A stretch of DNA of 64,000 nucleotides from Rhizobium sullae (GCF_025200715.1 NZ_CP104143.1:248001-312000); one strand, 5' to 3'. Positions 43,941-53,549 are shown, counted from the stretch's first letter. Numbers and translations: made by a program. The notes: a model not told the origin generated them from the letters alone.

Positions 43941-46028
43941 ATGGCGCAACCACCCGCACTACCTCTTCCGAAATCTGCTCCAAGCTTACGCGATGTCGGT
44001 TTTGCCCTCGGCATCATGGTCATCATCTGCGTACTCTTCCTGCCGATTCCGCCATTTCTGATCGACCTGGGGCTAGCATTTTCGATCGCGTTTTCCGTTC
44101 TGATCCTGATGGTTGCGCTTTGGATCCAGAAGCCTCTCGAATTCTCGTCCTTTCCGACCATCCTGCTGATCGCGACCATGACGCGGCTGTCGCTGAACAT
44201 TGCGACGACGCGCGTGATCCTTTCGCATGGCAATGAGGGACATGATGCCGCCGGCGGCGTGATCGCGGGCTTTGCAAGCCTGGTGATGTCCGGTGACTTC
44301 GTGATCGGTCTGATCGTCTTCCTGATCCTGATCACCATCAATTTCATCGTCATCACCAAGGGTGCAACGCGTATTGCTGAAGTCGGCGCGCGCTTCACCT
44401 TGGACGCCATCCCCGGCAAGCAGATGTCGATCGACGCCGATCTTTCGGCAGGCATCATCGACGAGAAGGAGGCGCAACGCCGCCGCAAGGAGCTGGAAGA
44501 GGAAAGCTCCTTCTTCGGCGCTATGGACGGTGCCTCCAAATTCGTCCGCGGCGATGCGGTTGCCGGCCTTATCATCACCTCCATCAACATCTTCGGCGGC
44601 ATCATCATCGGCTATTTCCGCCATGGCATGCCGATCTCCGAAGCAGCCGATGTTTTCGTCAAGCTTTCGGTCGGCGACGGTCTGGTCGCTCAGATGCCGG
44701 CCCTCATTGTCTCCCTGGCCGCTGGCCTTCTCGTTTCACGCGGCGGCACCGTTGGCTCGACGGACCAGGCCGTCGTCAATCAGCTGAGCGGTTATCCGCG
44801 TGCACTTTCAGTCTCAGCCGTGCTGATGGCAGTCCTGGGTCTGATGCCCGGCCTGCCGATGCTTCCGTTCCTATCCCTCGGCGGCCTTATGGCATTCGGC
44901 GCATGGTTCATCCCGCGTCAGATCGAAGCGGAAAATAAGGTCCGCCGCGAGCAGGAGGAAAAGAAGGTCGTTCAGACCAAAGAGCTCGAAAAGGACTCCG
45001 TCAAATCGGTCTTGCGCACCTCGGAAATCGAACTCGCGCTCGGCAAGATGGTGTCGACCCGCCTCCTCGGCGCGCATCAGGAACTCGCCTTCCGCGTCGG
45101 CAAGATGCGCAAGAAATTTGCGACGCAATACGGTTTCGTCGTTCCGGAGATCAAGGTCACGGACGATATCAACATTCCCGAAAAGTCCTACCAGATCCGC
45201 ATCCACGGCACGACGGTGGCGTCGAACGCACTGCGCGTCGGCGAAGTCTTGGTCGTCACCGGCTCCGGTCGCAAGCCGCGCATTCCCGGCGACGAAATCC
45301 GCGAACCGGCCTTCGGTATGCCTGCGGTTTCCATTCTTGAGGCTTTCGCGGAGGACCTGAAACGCGAAGGCTTCCAGCCGATCGACAACGTCTCGGTGGT
45401 CCTCACCCACATGAGCGAGGTCATCCGCAACAACCTGCCTCAGCTTCTATCCTACAAGGACGTGAAGGTGCTGATCGATCGTCTCGATCCCGAATACAAG
45501 AAGCTCGCGGACGAGATCTGCACCTCGCATATGTCCTATTCGGGCCTGCAGGCCGTCCTCAAACTGCTGCTCGCCGAGCGCGTCTCGATCCGCAACCTGC
45601 ATCTGATCCTGGAAGCCGTGGCCGAGCTTGCTCCACATGTCCGAAAGACGGAACAGATCGTCGAGCATGTGCGCATCCGCATGGCACAGCAGCTCTGCGG
45701 AGACCTGGCGGACAACGGCGTATTGCGCGTCCTGCGGCTCGGCAGCAAATGGGACATGGCCTTCCACCAGGCGCTCAAGCGCGACAACAAAGGCGAGGTC
45801 GTCGAATTCGACATCGACCCGCGCAGCCTTGAGGAGTTCAGCGAGCAGGCAACGAAGGTTATCCGTGAATTCATGGATCGCGGGTTGCCGTTCGCCCTTG
45901 TCACGTCGCCGGAAACACGCTCCTATGTGCGCATGATCATCGAACGGCTGTTCGCCACGCTTCCGGTTCTCTCGCACGTCGAACTTGCCAAGGGCATCGA
46001 GATAAAGATTTTGGGCTCTATTTCATGA
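43941..46028 (+). CDS. flhA: Flagellar export gate protein FlhA
   Basis: 695 residues. About eight membrane helices lie in the first 330 residues (from [20 protein letters not shown]), with the FHIPEP-family segment [20 protein letters not shown], and a large cytoplasmic domain (about 345-695) forms the nonameric export ring. FlhA converts proton motive force into protein export and docks chaperone-substrate pairs. It heads flhA-fliR-fliJ-like-flgJ-flgN-like-orf; the stop overlaps fliR by four bases. Confidence 0.97.
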   Translation: MAQPPALPLPKSAPSLRDVGFALGIMVIICVLFLPIPPFLIDLGLAFSIAFSVLILMVALWIQKPLEFSSFPTILLIATMTRLSLNIATTRVILSHGNEGHDAAGGVIAGFASLVMSGDFVIGLIVFLILITINFIVITKGATRIAEVGARFTLDAIPGKQMSIDADLSAGIIDEKEAQRRRKELEEESSFFGAMDGASKFVRGDAVAGLIITSINIFGGIIIGYFRHGMPISEAADVFVKLSVGDGLVAQMPALIVSLAAGLLVSRGGTVGSTDQAVVNQLSGYPRALSVSAVLMAVLGLMPGLPMLPFLSLGGLMAFGAWFIPRQIEAENKVRREQEEKKVVQTKELEKDSVKSVLRTSEIELALGKMVSTRLLGAHQELAFRVGKMRKKFATQYGFVVPEIKVTDDINIPEKSYQIRIHGTTVASNALRVGEVLVVTGSGRKPRIPGDEIREPAFGMPAVSILEAFAEDLKREGFQPIDNVSVVLTHMSEVIRNNLPQLLSYKDVKVLIDRLDPEYKKLADEICTSHMSYSGLQAVLKLLLAERVSIRNLHLILEAVAELAPHVRKTEQIVEHVRIRMAQQLCGDLADNGVLRVLRLGSKWDMAFHQALKRDNKGEVVEFDIDPRSLEEFSEQATKVIREFMDRGLPFALVTSPETRSYVRMIIERLFATLPVLSHVELAKGIEIKILGSIS

Positions 46029-46777
46029 TTTCCGACCCGCAGGGGACTGTCCTGGCGCTCTTTCTGGTTTTCTGCCGGATTGGCGGCTGTATCCTTGTGA
46101 TGCCGGGCTTTTCTTCAGCGCGGGTGCCGGAATTGCTGAGAGTCTTTGTTGCCGGCGGCCTGTCGATCGCCGTGCTGCCGGTTCTTTGGGATACGGTCTA
46201 TCCGGCAGTCAGCAATACCGGCGCGACCTATATCGGGCTCATCGTCAGCGAATCGCTGATCGGCGTCATGTACGGCCTGCTGGCACGTTTTTACACGCTC
46301 GGCTTTCAGTTCGCCGCCAGCATCATCGCCATGATGGTCGGATACACCTCGCCGGGGGCGTCGGATATCATCGAAGATTCGGTGGAAACGAGTCTTTCCG
46401 GCTTCATTACGTTTGCGGGAATGATGATCCTCTTCATGATGGACTTCCATCACGTCGTGTTCCGGGCGCTGATCGATTCGTACACGACGATGCCCTTCGG
46501 CGGCATCGCAGATATGCGCGCCAATCTGATTTCGCTCACCGATACGCTGCAATCGACGACCTACATCATGCTCCGGCTCGCAAGCCCGTTCCTCATCTAT
46601 AGCATGATGTTCAACGTCTCGATCGGCTTCATCAACAAGCTGGCGCCGCAGATTCCGGTTTATTTCATCTCGACGCCCTACATGCTGCTTGGCGGCCTGT
46701 TCCTGTTTTATTTTGCGGTTGCCGCCTTGATCAGCCAGTACGCGCAGTCCTTCCCGAGCGTATTCATCGGAAGGTAG
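46025..46777 (+). CDS. fliR: Flagellar export gate protein FliR
   Basis: 250 residues, strongly hydrophobic with about six membrane helices. Family features include the N-terminal [40 protein letters not shown] and the C-terminal [20 protein letters not shown]. It forms the export gate with FliP and FliQ. It overlaps flhA by four bases and lies five bases before the FliJ-like gene. Confidence 0.96.
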   Translation: MISDPQGTVLALFLVFCRIGGCILVMPGFSSARVPELLRVFVAGGLSIAVLPVLWDTVYPAVSNTGATYIGLIVSESLIGVMYGLLARFYTLGFQFAASIIAMMVGYTSPGASDIIEDSVETSLSGFITFAGMMILFMMDFHHVVFRALIDSYTTMPFGGIADMRANLISLTDTLQSTTYIMLRLASPFLIYSMMFNVSIGFINKLAPQIPVYFISTPYMLLGGLFLFYFAVAALISQYAQSFPSVFIGR

Positions 46778-46782
46778 CGTGG

Positions 46783-47196
46783 ATGGCGGACAAAACGCGT
46801 TCCGAAAAACTGAAGCGGCTCGTCGCAGTCCAGCGGCATCTGGAGCAGATGGCGGAATACGACCTTGCCGAAACGAGCCGGCAGCGCACCGAGGTCAACC
46901 AATCGATCGACAACGTCGTCACGGCGCTCGGCTCCTTGGATCCCGTCCATCGCGCTTTTTCGCAAAGCTATGCCGATCGCTTCGAGCGATTGAGCACGAA
47001 GGACAAGCAACTGACCGGCATGCAGCAGCTGCACGAGATGCGCCTGCAGCGCGAGCGGGCAAAGGGCGACCGGCTGGAAGAGGGCATGAAGGAAGCCCTT
47101 GAAGCCGAAAGGCGCGAGGCCGATGACAACGCGGTCTACGACGTCATCGATCAGAAATTTGCAACACCAGCCTCCAGCAAGCTTCAAAAACCATAA
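46783..47196 (+). CDS. FliJ-like coiled-coil protein
   Basis: 137 residues, almost entirely charged helix with heptad character: SEKLKRLVAVQRHLEQMAEY, then DLAETSRQRTEVNQSIDNVV and LHEMRLQRERAKGDRLEEGM. Size, two-helix coiled-coil layout and position among export genes (five bases after fliR) fit FliJ, the central stalk of the FliI/FliH ATPase and escort for junction-protein chaperones. FliJ diverges so fast that alphaproteobacterial members are often left as hypothetical. The call is an inference from shape and context. Confidence 0.6.
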   Translation: MADKTRSEKLKRLVAVQRHLEQMAEYDLAETSRQRTEVNQSIDNVVTALGSLDPVHRAFSQSYADRFERLSTKDKQLTGMQQLHEMRLQRERAKGDRLEEGMKEALEAERREADDNAVYDVIDQKFATPASSKLQKP

Positions 47197-47227
47197 TCCC
47201 TACAACTTAATTTAGAGGATTGTGACA

Positions 47228-47791
47228 TTGGCTATTTCACCCCCGAGTGATCTGGTCCTGGATGTTGTCAAAGCCGCCGACCCGATGGAGGTTCAGGTGG
47301 CCCAGGAAAAATTGAAAGCGAGCCGCGCCGCGTTCCGCGCAACGAGCCTTACCGAAAACGGCGACGGCTTCTCTGCTAAGGTCGACGTGCTTGACGGCGC
47401 CACCGAGAAGACCGGTCTCGACAACGTCAAGAATCGCGCCAGGACCGAAGAGATTCCGGAAACCTACCGGAAGTTCGAGGCCATGGTGCTTCAGAATTTC
47501 ATCAAGAACATGCTGCCCAGCGACAGCGAGCAGGTTTACGGCAAAGGCGCCACGGGCGACATCTGGAAGGGCATGATGGCCGAGCAGCTCGGCAACGTGA
47601 TCTCCGAAGGTGACGGCGTCGGCATAGCCAAGCAGATGTATAACGAGGCTCTTCGCAAGAAGGAAGGCGCCATCGTGAACGCGTCGGCGGACCAGGATGA
47701 CCGCAAGGTCGCCTTCAGCATGATCGACGAATTCCAGCGCAAGACATTCGGCACGCCGACGGCGGATGCCAAGATCAATAATGAAGCATAG
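47228..47791 (+). CDS. flgJ: FlgJ-like rod-binding protein (no muramidase domain)
   Basis: 187 residues. The rod-binding domain lies at about 75-130 (TYRKFEAMVLQNFIKNMLPS, then IWKGMMAEQLGNVISEGDGV), matching the N-terminal half of FlgJ and Caulobacter CheL. It caps the growing rod. The peptidoglycan-hydrolase half of FlgJ is absent and is probably replaced by the SLT enzyme at 36746. The start is probably TTG at 47228, eight bases after AGAGGA; a GTG at 47222 is only two bases from it. It lies in the flhA operon. Confidence 0.85.
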   Translation: MAISPPSDLVLDVVKAADPMEVQVAQEKLKASRAAFRATSLTENGDGFSAKVDVLDGATEKTGLDNVKNRARTEEIPETYRKFEAMVLQNFIKNMLPSDSEQVYGKGATGDIWKGMMAEQLGNVISEGDGVGIAKQMYNEALRKKEGAIVNASADQDDRKVAFSMIDEFQRKTFGTPTADAKINNEA

Positions 47792-47802
47792 CCGAGGATA
47801 AA

Positions 47803-48168
47803 ATGGAAATCATCTCGAACGAATATCGTATCAAGTCGGTCCTCGGCCGCCTGGAAATGATCATTGACAACGAGAACACGCGGATCGGCAGCGACCCGCA
47901 ATTCGATCTCAAGGTCTCGAATGCGCATAAGAGCCGCTGCCTTTATGAGCTGTCGACGCTCTTTCGCGATACGGATCCGGCCGAGCTTGCCGCGTCGCAT
48001 CTCGAACAGCTTCACGGACTGAAGCAGAAGCTGACGCTCAACGCCCGGCGCGTTGAGGCCCATCTCGAAGCCGTTCGTGCGGTTGCCGACCTTCTGAAGA
48101 ACGCGGTCCAGGATGCGGACGCCGACGGCACCTATTCCCAGGAACAGTTCGTCGCGCGTGATGCCTGA
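47803..48168 (+). CDS. FlgN-like export chaperone candidate
   Basis: 121 residues, all helical, no signal or membrane segment. It follows the FlgN pattern: an N-terminal helix ending in a Glu-Asn element (LGRLEMIIDNENTRIGSD), a middle helix of the type KSRCLYELSTLF, and a C-terminal helix LKQKLTLNARRVEAHLEAVR leading to a Thr-Tyr turn (DGTYSQ). FlgN escorts the junction proteins FlgK and FlgL to the export gate. No other FlgN is seen in the cluster. Ribosome-binding site GAGGA; 11 bases after flgJ and overlapping the next gene by one base. Inference from pattern and context. Confidence 0.6.
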   Translation: MEIISNEYRIKSVLGRLEMIIDNENTRIGSDPQFDLKVSNAHKSRCLYELSTLFRDTDPAELAASHLEQLHGLKQKLTLNARRVEAHLEAVRAVADLLKNAVQDADADGTYSQEQFVARDA

Positions 48169-48704
48169 TGGTGAAGCTCGTCCTGACAGGCATCTGGGTC
48201 TGCGCCATCACGCTGGCTTCGGTCTATTTCTCCGTGAAACTGGCGACGGCGCCGGTGCCGCCGGCTGACGATTCGAAACAGGGCCAGCTCGAGCTTGTTA
48301 AGGGCGAGACGATTACCGTTCCGATCATCGGCGATGGTGCGGTGACCGGCTATTTCCTCGGGCGGGTGTCCTTCATGATGAACAAGGACACGGTGAAGGG
48401 AATGACCCTGCCATTGACCGAAATGACGACCGACGAGCTCTTTACCCTGCTCGTCGGCAACAAGATGGTCGATATCAGCAAGCTGAAATCCTTCGATCCC
48501 CAAGCCTTCCGCGAGGCGATCAAGAAAGGCATGAACGAGAAACTCGGCGGCGAATATGTCTCCGAGGTCATGCTGGAGCAGCTCGACTACCTTTCCAAGG
48601 ACGACGTCAAAGCCAACGCCTCCGGTCAGCAGAGGAAAACGGCCGATCCGGTCAAGATCATCGAGCCCCCGCCGCCTGAAGCTGCGGCGGCCGCTGCCCA
48701 CTAG
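48168..48704 (+). CDS. Uncharacterised single-pass membrane protein at the end of the flhA operon
   Basis: 178 residues. One N-terminal membrane helix (about 4-24, LVLTGIWVCAITLASVYFSV) is followed by a periplasmic region of about 120 residues (ETITVPIIGDGAVTGYFLGR, then YVSEVMLEQLDYLSKDDVK) and a Pro/Ala-rich tail. The topology and size recall FliL, but I cannot identify FliL motifs with confidence. It is translationally coupled to the FlgN-like gene. Its 3' end overlaps the convergent quinone reductase gene by 47 bases. Confidence 0.8.
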   Translation: MVKLVLTGIWVCAITLASVYFSVKLATAPVPPADDSKQGQLELVKGETITVPIIGDGAVTGYFLGRVSFMMNKDTVKGMTLPLTEMTTDELFTLLVGNKMVDISKLKSFDPQAFREAIKKGMNEKLGGEYVSEVMLEQLDYLSKDDVKANASGQQRKTADPVKIIEPPPPEAAAAAAH

Positions 48705-49503
48705 TCTCGCCGGCTTCGCCTGCGCCGTTCACGTGAAGTGCAAAGCCGGACGCGCCCGATTCGCCCAGCTCGGGGCGGAGCTGCATACTGGGGATCAGAT
48801 AGTCTCCGCCATTCTGCTGCCGGTAAGGGATGGGCAAGGTGGACTCGAGCGTGCGCATCCTCTCGCGCAGGTGCTCGGCGGCGCGCTCGAAGCCGGCCTC
48901 GTCGAGACGATCGACCCTGTAGGCCACGAAAGGCGGAAGGACGTCATAGCCCGGGTAATAAAGGATCCCGTGATTGATCGGGAACAGCAGGTCGTCGATC
49001 GGCCCGTTGACGCCGCGGGCCGAGTAATGCTCCTCCCAGCCGCCGGCGGTTACGATCAACATCGCCCGCTTGCCCGCCAAAGTTCCTTCGCCGTAGCGAT
49101 CGCCCCATCGGTTGTCGCTGTGCTCGCCGACGCCATAGGCGAACCCATAGGCATAGACCCGCTCGACCCAACCCTTGAGGATGGCCGGCATGCTGAACCA
49201 CCAGAGTGGAAACTGGAGGATCAGCATATCGGCCCATAGAAGCTTATCGATCTCGATCTTGACGTCTTCCGTCAGCTCACCGGTTTCAAAGGCCTTCTTG
49301 GATGCCGCAACCGGAATGAACCGCGTCTCGGATGCCAACGACGGAAAGTCGGCGCGGTCGACCTCGGATTTCCAGCCCTTGGCATATAGGTCGGACACGC
49401 GCACCTCGTGGCCTTGGGCCTCGAGCTCCTTGATGGCGATGTCGCGCAGCGCACCGTTGAGCGAGCGCGGTTCAGGATGAGCGAAGACAAGCAGAACTTT
49501 CAT
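48658..49503 (-). CDS. NAD(P)H:quinone oxidoreductase, flavodoxin-like fold
   Basis: 281 residues of the NQO/MdaB-like family: the start MKVLLVFAHPEPRSLNGALR contains the FMN/FAD phosphate loop, followed by LQFPLWWFSMPAILKGWVER and GKRAMLIVTAGG. Such enzymes reduce quinones or electrophiles by two electrons. The C-terminal 45 residues look variable and overlap the last flagellar gene. The ATG at 49503 is chosen over an in-frame start 24 codons upstream because the product then begins exactly at the fold. It is divergent from a LysR regulator that probably controls it. Confidence 0.88.
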   Translation of the reverse strand: MKVLLVFAHPEPRSLNGALRDIAIKELEAQGHEVRVSDLYAKGWKSEVDRADFPSLASETRFIPVAASKKAFETGELTEDVKIEIDKLLWADMLILQFPLWWFSMPAILKGWVERVYAYGFAYGVGEHSDNRWGDRYGEGTLAGKRAMLIVTAGGWEEHYSARGVNGPIDDLLFPINHGILYYPGYDVLPPFVAYRVDRLDEAGFERAAEHLRERMRTLESTLPIPYRQQNGGDYLIPSMQLRPELGESGASGFALHVNGAGEAGETSGQRPPQLQAAGAR

Positions 49504-49578
49504 GGTCAGTGATCCTGTGAGTGTGAGAACTGGCTCATAGGTAGACAGGACATAAACCATCCAGTAGATGTTCATAAT

Positions 49579-49592
49579 GCATAAGATTATGC
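49579..49592. promoter_or_regulatory. Palindrome in the quinone reductase / LysR divergent promoter
   Basis: GCATAA-GA-TTATGC, a perfect six-base inverted repeat, lies seven bases before the LysR start codon and about 75 bp upstream of the reductase gene. It is a likely operator for the LysR-type regulator. Confidence 0.5.
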
Positions 49593-49598
49593 CGAATA

Positions 49599-50531
49599 AT
49601 GGATAATTCAGACGTCACATTGGAACGTATGCGCACATTCGTCCGCGTTGCCGAGCGTGGCAGCCTGTCGGCAGTTGCGCGCGAGTTCGGCGTCGGTCAG
49701 TCGACTGTCACGCGGCATTTGCGGGAGCTTGAAGAGGCCGTCGGCGTACCTTTACTCAGTAGGACCACCCGGCGTGTGACGCTGACAGACGAAGGCAGCC
49801 GTTATTATGCCAATAGCCTCCAGATTCTGCGCCTTGTGGAACGGGCCGGCGATGAGGCGCGGGGGACGCGCGGCGCGCCGGCCGGCACGATCCGGATATC
49901 CTGTACCGCGGCTTTCGGGGTTCTGCACGTCAGCCGGCTGACCTTCGCGTTTCAGGACCGCTATCCAGATATAGGGATCGACCTCAGCCTCACCGATGAG
50001 CGCGTCGACCTTGTGCGGGAAGGCGTCGATATCGCGCTTCGGTTAGGCCCGCTCACCGACAGTTCCATGAAGCTGCGGGCGCTCGGCCAGTCGCGGCGCT
50101 TACTGGTCGCAGCGCCGGACTATCTGGCAGCGCGGGGCAGGCCTGCCGTCCCGCAGGATTTGTCCGCCCATGAGGGCATCCGCATGTCGAACGTGGCGGG
50201 CAGCGACACGCTTGCCCTGCAAGGACCAAGCGGCGAGCGCCATGTCGTGCCGTTCGGCGGTCGCTTCCGGGTCGACCATGGGCTCGCAGCGCGCGAGGCC
50301 CTCGTCGCCGGACGCGGCATTGCACCCGCCCATCGGTGGCTTGTCGATGACCTCCTGGCAGCCGGCCGGCTTGAGGCGATCCTGCCGGACTATTCGCTGC
50401 CGCACATCCCGCTGAGCATGCTGATCGTTCCGGAGCGGGCAGGCGTCGCCAGAGTCCGGCTGCTGGTCGATTTTCTCGTCGGGCAGATTGGCGGCATTCC
50501 GGGGATCGGGCAGCCGCAGCCGGAGCGTTAA
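49599..50531 (+). CDS. LysR-family transcriptional regulator
   Basis: 310 residues. The N-terminal winged helix-turn-helix (about 8-65: RMRTFVRVAERGSLSAVARE, then STVTRHLRELEEAVG) is followed by a substrate-binding domain. The sequence is of the group that often controls divergent oxidoreductases (SLTDERVDLVREGVDIALRL). It shares a 95-base intergenic region with the quinone reductase gene, so control of that gene is the simplest guess. The inducer is unknown. Confidence 0.92.
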   Translation: MDNSDVTLERMRTFVRVAERGSLSAVAREFGVGQSTVTRHLRELEEAVGVPLLSRTTRRVTLTDEGSRYYANSLQILRLVERAGDEARGTRGAPAGTIRISCTAAFGVLHVSRLTFAFQDRYPDIGIDLSLTDERVDLVREGVDIALRLGPLTDSSMKLRALGQSRRLLVAAPDYLAARGRPAVPQDLSAHEGIRMSNVAGSDTLALQGPSGERHVVPFGGRFRVDHGLAAREALVAGRGIAPAHRWLVDDLLAAGRLEAILPDYSLPHIPLSMLIVPERAGVARVRLLVDFLVGQIGGIPGIGQPQPER

Positions 50532-50797
50532 TCGGTGTGCATCAATAGCGCCTCAATACAGTTTTGCTTTGGCGCATAAATTTAACAAAACCTTGACGGC
50601 AGCAGCGAAATTCGAGCGACTTTCCTAAAGGTTGCTTGAAACAGACCTGCTATAGCTCGCTTCATAGGCTTGGCGCAGCATTCGGGACTTGCGGCGGCGG
50701 GCGGGACGCTGCTGGTTCATGAAACCTGCTGGTGCAGAATGGATCTTATGTTTTCCGGGATGCTGGGCGCATGAAGCACCCCTGGCTGGAGGTTGGA
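50532..50797 (+). other. Intergenic region before the WecG-type glycosyltransferase gene
   Basis: 266 bases with no gene supported. The first part is A/T rich (around AAATTTAACAAAACCTTGAC) and could hold the promoter. The frame of the next gene is open from 50732, but its ribosome-binding site indicates the later start. Confidence 0.5.
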
Positions 50798-51637
50798 ATG
50801 AACCTGATCGCGAATTTCGCGGTTCTCGCATCGCGCCGCACGATCTTCGACGTGCCGGTATGCGACCTCGGATGGGACGACGCGCTCGTTTTCATCAACG
50901 AGCTTGCGTCGCTTCCTGTCGGCCAGACCGTCATTTCCTTCGTCAATGCTCACAACATGCTGATGACGCTGCGCGATGGTGAATATCGGGATATCCTGCT
51001 GCAGAATCTCGTTCTGCCGGACGGCATCGGCATGAACATCGCTTCACAGATAGCGCACGGCGCTCCGTTTCCTGCCAATCTGAATGGAACGGACTTCGTT
51101 CCCGCGTTTCTGACCTATATGGAAAATCCGCGCCGTGTCGGCTTGATCGGCGGCCGGCGCGAGGTCGTCGAAAAGGCGGCGGCGAATCTCCGCAAGCATG
51201 CGCCCTGGCACGAATTCGTGGTCGTTTCGGACGGTTATTTCGACAAGGAAAACCCGGCGGAGCTCATTGACGAGGTCGGGCGCCAGAAGCTCGACATCCT
51301 GATCATCGGCATGGGAACACCGCTGCAGGAGAAGTGGGCGCATCATCACATTCGCGCCGATCACGCCCGGCTTGTTCTGACTGTCGGGGCGCTTTTTGAT
51401 TTCATCTCGGAGGCTGTTCCCCGCGCTCCGGAAACGGTTCGCGTGATGCGTCTGGAATGGGCTTACCGTCTGCTGCAGGAGCCAGCCAGGCTGTGGCGGC
51501 GCTATGTTCTCGGCATCCCGGTTTTTCTGTTTTACGTGATGCAGTACCGCTTCAACCGCCGCGAGCGCATCCTTAGCCAGGTGGGCAGCAACGTTCCCTT
51601 GCCCTTACCGCAGGAGCAGAACGAGGCAGCTCACTGA
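50798..51637 (+). CDS. WecG/TagA/CpsF-family glycosyltransferase
   Basis: 279 residues. Family features: a start domain ending in DVPVCDLGWDDALVFINELA, FVNAHNMLMTLRDGEYRDIL, LPDGIGMNIASQI, RVGLIGGRREVVEKAAANLR, DILIIGMGTPLQEKW and VGALFDFISEAVPRAPETVR. Enzymes of this family add N-acetylmannosamine-type or related sugars to lipid-linked carriers in surface polysaccharide synthesis. The ATG at 50798 follows GGAGG at six bases. The Wzz-like gene downstream supports a polysaccharide role; the actual product is unknown. Confidence 0.88.
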   Translation: MNLIANFAVLASRRTIFDVPVCDLGWDDALVFINELASLPVGQTVISFVNAHNMLMTLRDGEYRDILLQNLVLPDGIGMNIASQIAHGAPFPANLNGTDFVPAFLTYMENPRRVGLIGGRREVVEKAAANLRKHAPWHEFVVVSDGYFDKENPAELIDEVGRQKLDILIIGMGTPLQEKWAHHHIRADHARLVLTVGALFDFISEAVPRAPETVRVMRLEWAYRLLQEPARLWRRYVLGIPVFLFYVMQYRFNRRERILSQVGSNVPLPLPQEQNEAAH

Positions 51638-51755
51638 AACCCTGCTTCTTGCCTCACACGGTTAACCATTTCTTTGCCATGAATATTTAGAGTGCCTTAA
51701 TCATCCGCTTCCTGCGGACAGGTGACTCGGCTCGTGCGCATGAGATAATGGCGTC

Positions 51756-53429
51756 ATGTATGACAGCAGGTTAAGAAGCAGCACTCAGGGACGGTCTGCA
51801 GCGACGATGCGTGTCGATGTTCGAGGCCGCGATCTCGACACCCTGCCGATTCGCCCCTCGGAGGCCGAACTGCTGAAGGTGATCGGGAAAGCACTCGAAG
51901 AGCAGCGCCAACAGCGGAGCGCACTGCCAGAGCCGCCGCATCTGGTCGACCGCATCGAGACAATCCTCGGAACCCGGCCGCATGCCGCAAACGATGTCCG
52001 TCCCCCAGAGCCGCCGCAGCCCAAATCATCTGCGCCTGTCGACGTCCGGCCGGTAGATGAAGCAAATCTCAACGCGCGTCCCGTCCGTCGCCGCAGTTTG
52101 GCAAAGCCGATCGGCGCGATCGCCGTTGCTGCCTCGATCGGCGCGGGCGTTCCCTTGCTGATGCCGGCGGAACCCGCGCATTATGCGGCGGAGGCGGCAT
52201 TTCATGTGCAGGCGGACAATGCGGAGCGCGGCGCCATGACCGCGGCAGCCGTGAAACGCCTGCTTTCCGCCCGCACCATGTCTGCTGCCGTCGGAGCTTT
52301 GAAGCTCGATCGCGATCCGGAGTTCACTGGCAGGCAATCCACGATCGGCGTCGCGCTCGATCTCCTTTCGGGCAGCGGCGCGGCGGCCGACTCGGCGTCG
52401 CGCGCGGAAGCGGCTCTTGCGGGAATGGTCGAGGTTAATGCGGATGGAACGCAGGGCACAGTCCGTCTGAAAGTCACGACGGCCGATAGCGCCAAGTCTT
52501 CGCGTATCGCTTCCTGGCTTTCCGGTATGCTGACGTCCGGCGGCACTCCTGTATCGGCGGAAGCAGGTGCCGGGTTGCGCAAGGCCTATGACGATGCGAA
52601 GGCGAAACTGGCCGCCTTCACCGCAAGCAGCGGCGAAGGCAACGTCAAAGTCGCAAGCGACCTTCAGCAGCGCATCAACCAGCTTGACGCCGATCTTAAG
52701 ATCGCCGAGCAGCGAATCGCGCTTGCCAAGCAAGAGGCCGATCGCCTGAAGGCGGCCAAGCCCGGCGATGTGCTAAATGGCTCCTTGGCGCTCGAAGCGA
52801 TCTCGCCGGCGCTGCAGGACTTGCGCGACAAATACGTCACCGAGAAGGCGACGCTGTCGCTGCTTTCGACCGAGCTCGGCCCGCGCCATCCGCGCCTTCT
52901 CGGACAGCAGGCTGTCGTTGATGGCCTCAAAGACAAGGTCACGAAAGAGTTGGCGCGTCAGGCACAGGAGGCAAATGCCGCTCTCAAGGCCGTCGCAGAA
53001 GCACGAAAGACGCTGAACGATCAGCGCAATGCGCTGATCGCTCAGAGCCGGGACACCGGCGTCGATCTCGCGAAGCTGACGGAACTGCGCGACAAGACGG
53101 AGGCGGCGAGATCGCGGATGGCGGATGCCGTTACGGTGACGGCTTCCACCGCCGCTCCGATCACCGCCGTGAAGCCGATAGAAACCACTACCGTTGTTGC
53201 CGGCCCCGGACTGCTGGTTCGCTCCGCCGCCGGGATTGCACTCGGAATGGCGATCGGTCTTGCGGGCATGCTTGGTTTCCGCCGCGTGCGACGGCGCCCC
53301 GTACCTGTAGCGGAGACGCTAACGGTCCCGGAACAGCCGGAGGCGATAGCCGGCGAACTCGAACTGCTGCGCGATCGACTCGCCGGCCTGCGCGACAGGC
53401 TGCAATCCCACGGCGCAGACTTTCGTTGA
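51756..53429 (+). CDS. Wzz/GumC-like polysaccharide chain-length or export protein
   Basis: 557 residues. A polar N-terminal region of about 110 residues is followed by a first membrane helix (about 115-137, PIGAIAVAASIGAGVPLLMP), a long periplasmic coiled-coil region (about 270-470, LQQRINQLDADLKIAEQRIA, PRHPRLLGQQAVVDGLKDKV) and a second membrane helix near 490-512. The layout is that of polysaccharide co-polymerases, without the C-terminal tyrosine kinase. The cytoplasmic N-terminal extension is unusual for the family. It lies 118 bases after the glycosyltransferase gene. Confidence 0.75.
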   Translation: MYDSRLRSSTQGRSAATMRVDVRGRDLDTLPIRPSEAELLKVIGKALEEQRQQRSALPEPPHLVDRIETILGTRPHAANDVRPPEPPQPKSSAPVDVRPVDEANLNARPVRRRSLAKPIGAIAVAASIGAGVPLLMPAEPAHYAAEAAFHVQADNAERGAMTAAAVKRLLSARTMSAAVGALKLDRDPEFTGRQSTIGVALDLLSGSGAAADSASRAEAALAGMVEVNADGTQGTVRLKVTTADSAKSSRIASWLSGMLTSGGTPVSAEAGAGLRKAYDDAKAKLAAFTASSGEGNVKVASDLQQRINQLDADLKIAEQRIALAKQEADRLKAAKPGDVLNGSLALEAISPALQDLRDKYVTEKATLSLLSTELGPRHPRLLGQQAVVDGLKDKVTKELARQAQEANAALKAVAEARKTLNDQRNALIAQSRDTGVDLAKLTELRDKTEAARSRMADAVTVTASTAAPITAVKPIETTTVVAGPGLLVRSAAGIALGMAIGLAGMLGFRRVRRRPVPVAETLTVPEQPEAIAGELELLRDRLAGLRDRLQSHGADFR

Positions 53430-53549
53430 TCCCTGCCGCGGCATCATAGCGCTTGCATTTGCCGCTTTTAAACAGGATACGGCGTTCTGAGGCAAACAGC
53501 GCGGCTGGCGAGAGCCTAGCTTGCGCGCGACGCAGGGCAGGAGAATCGC

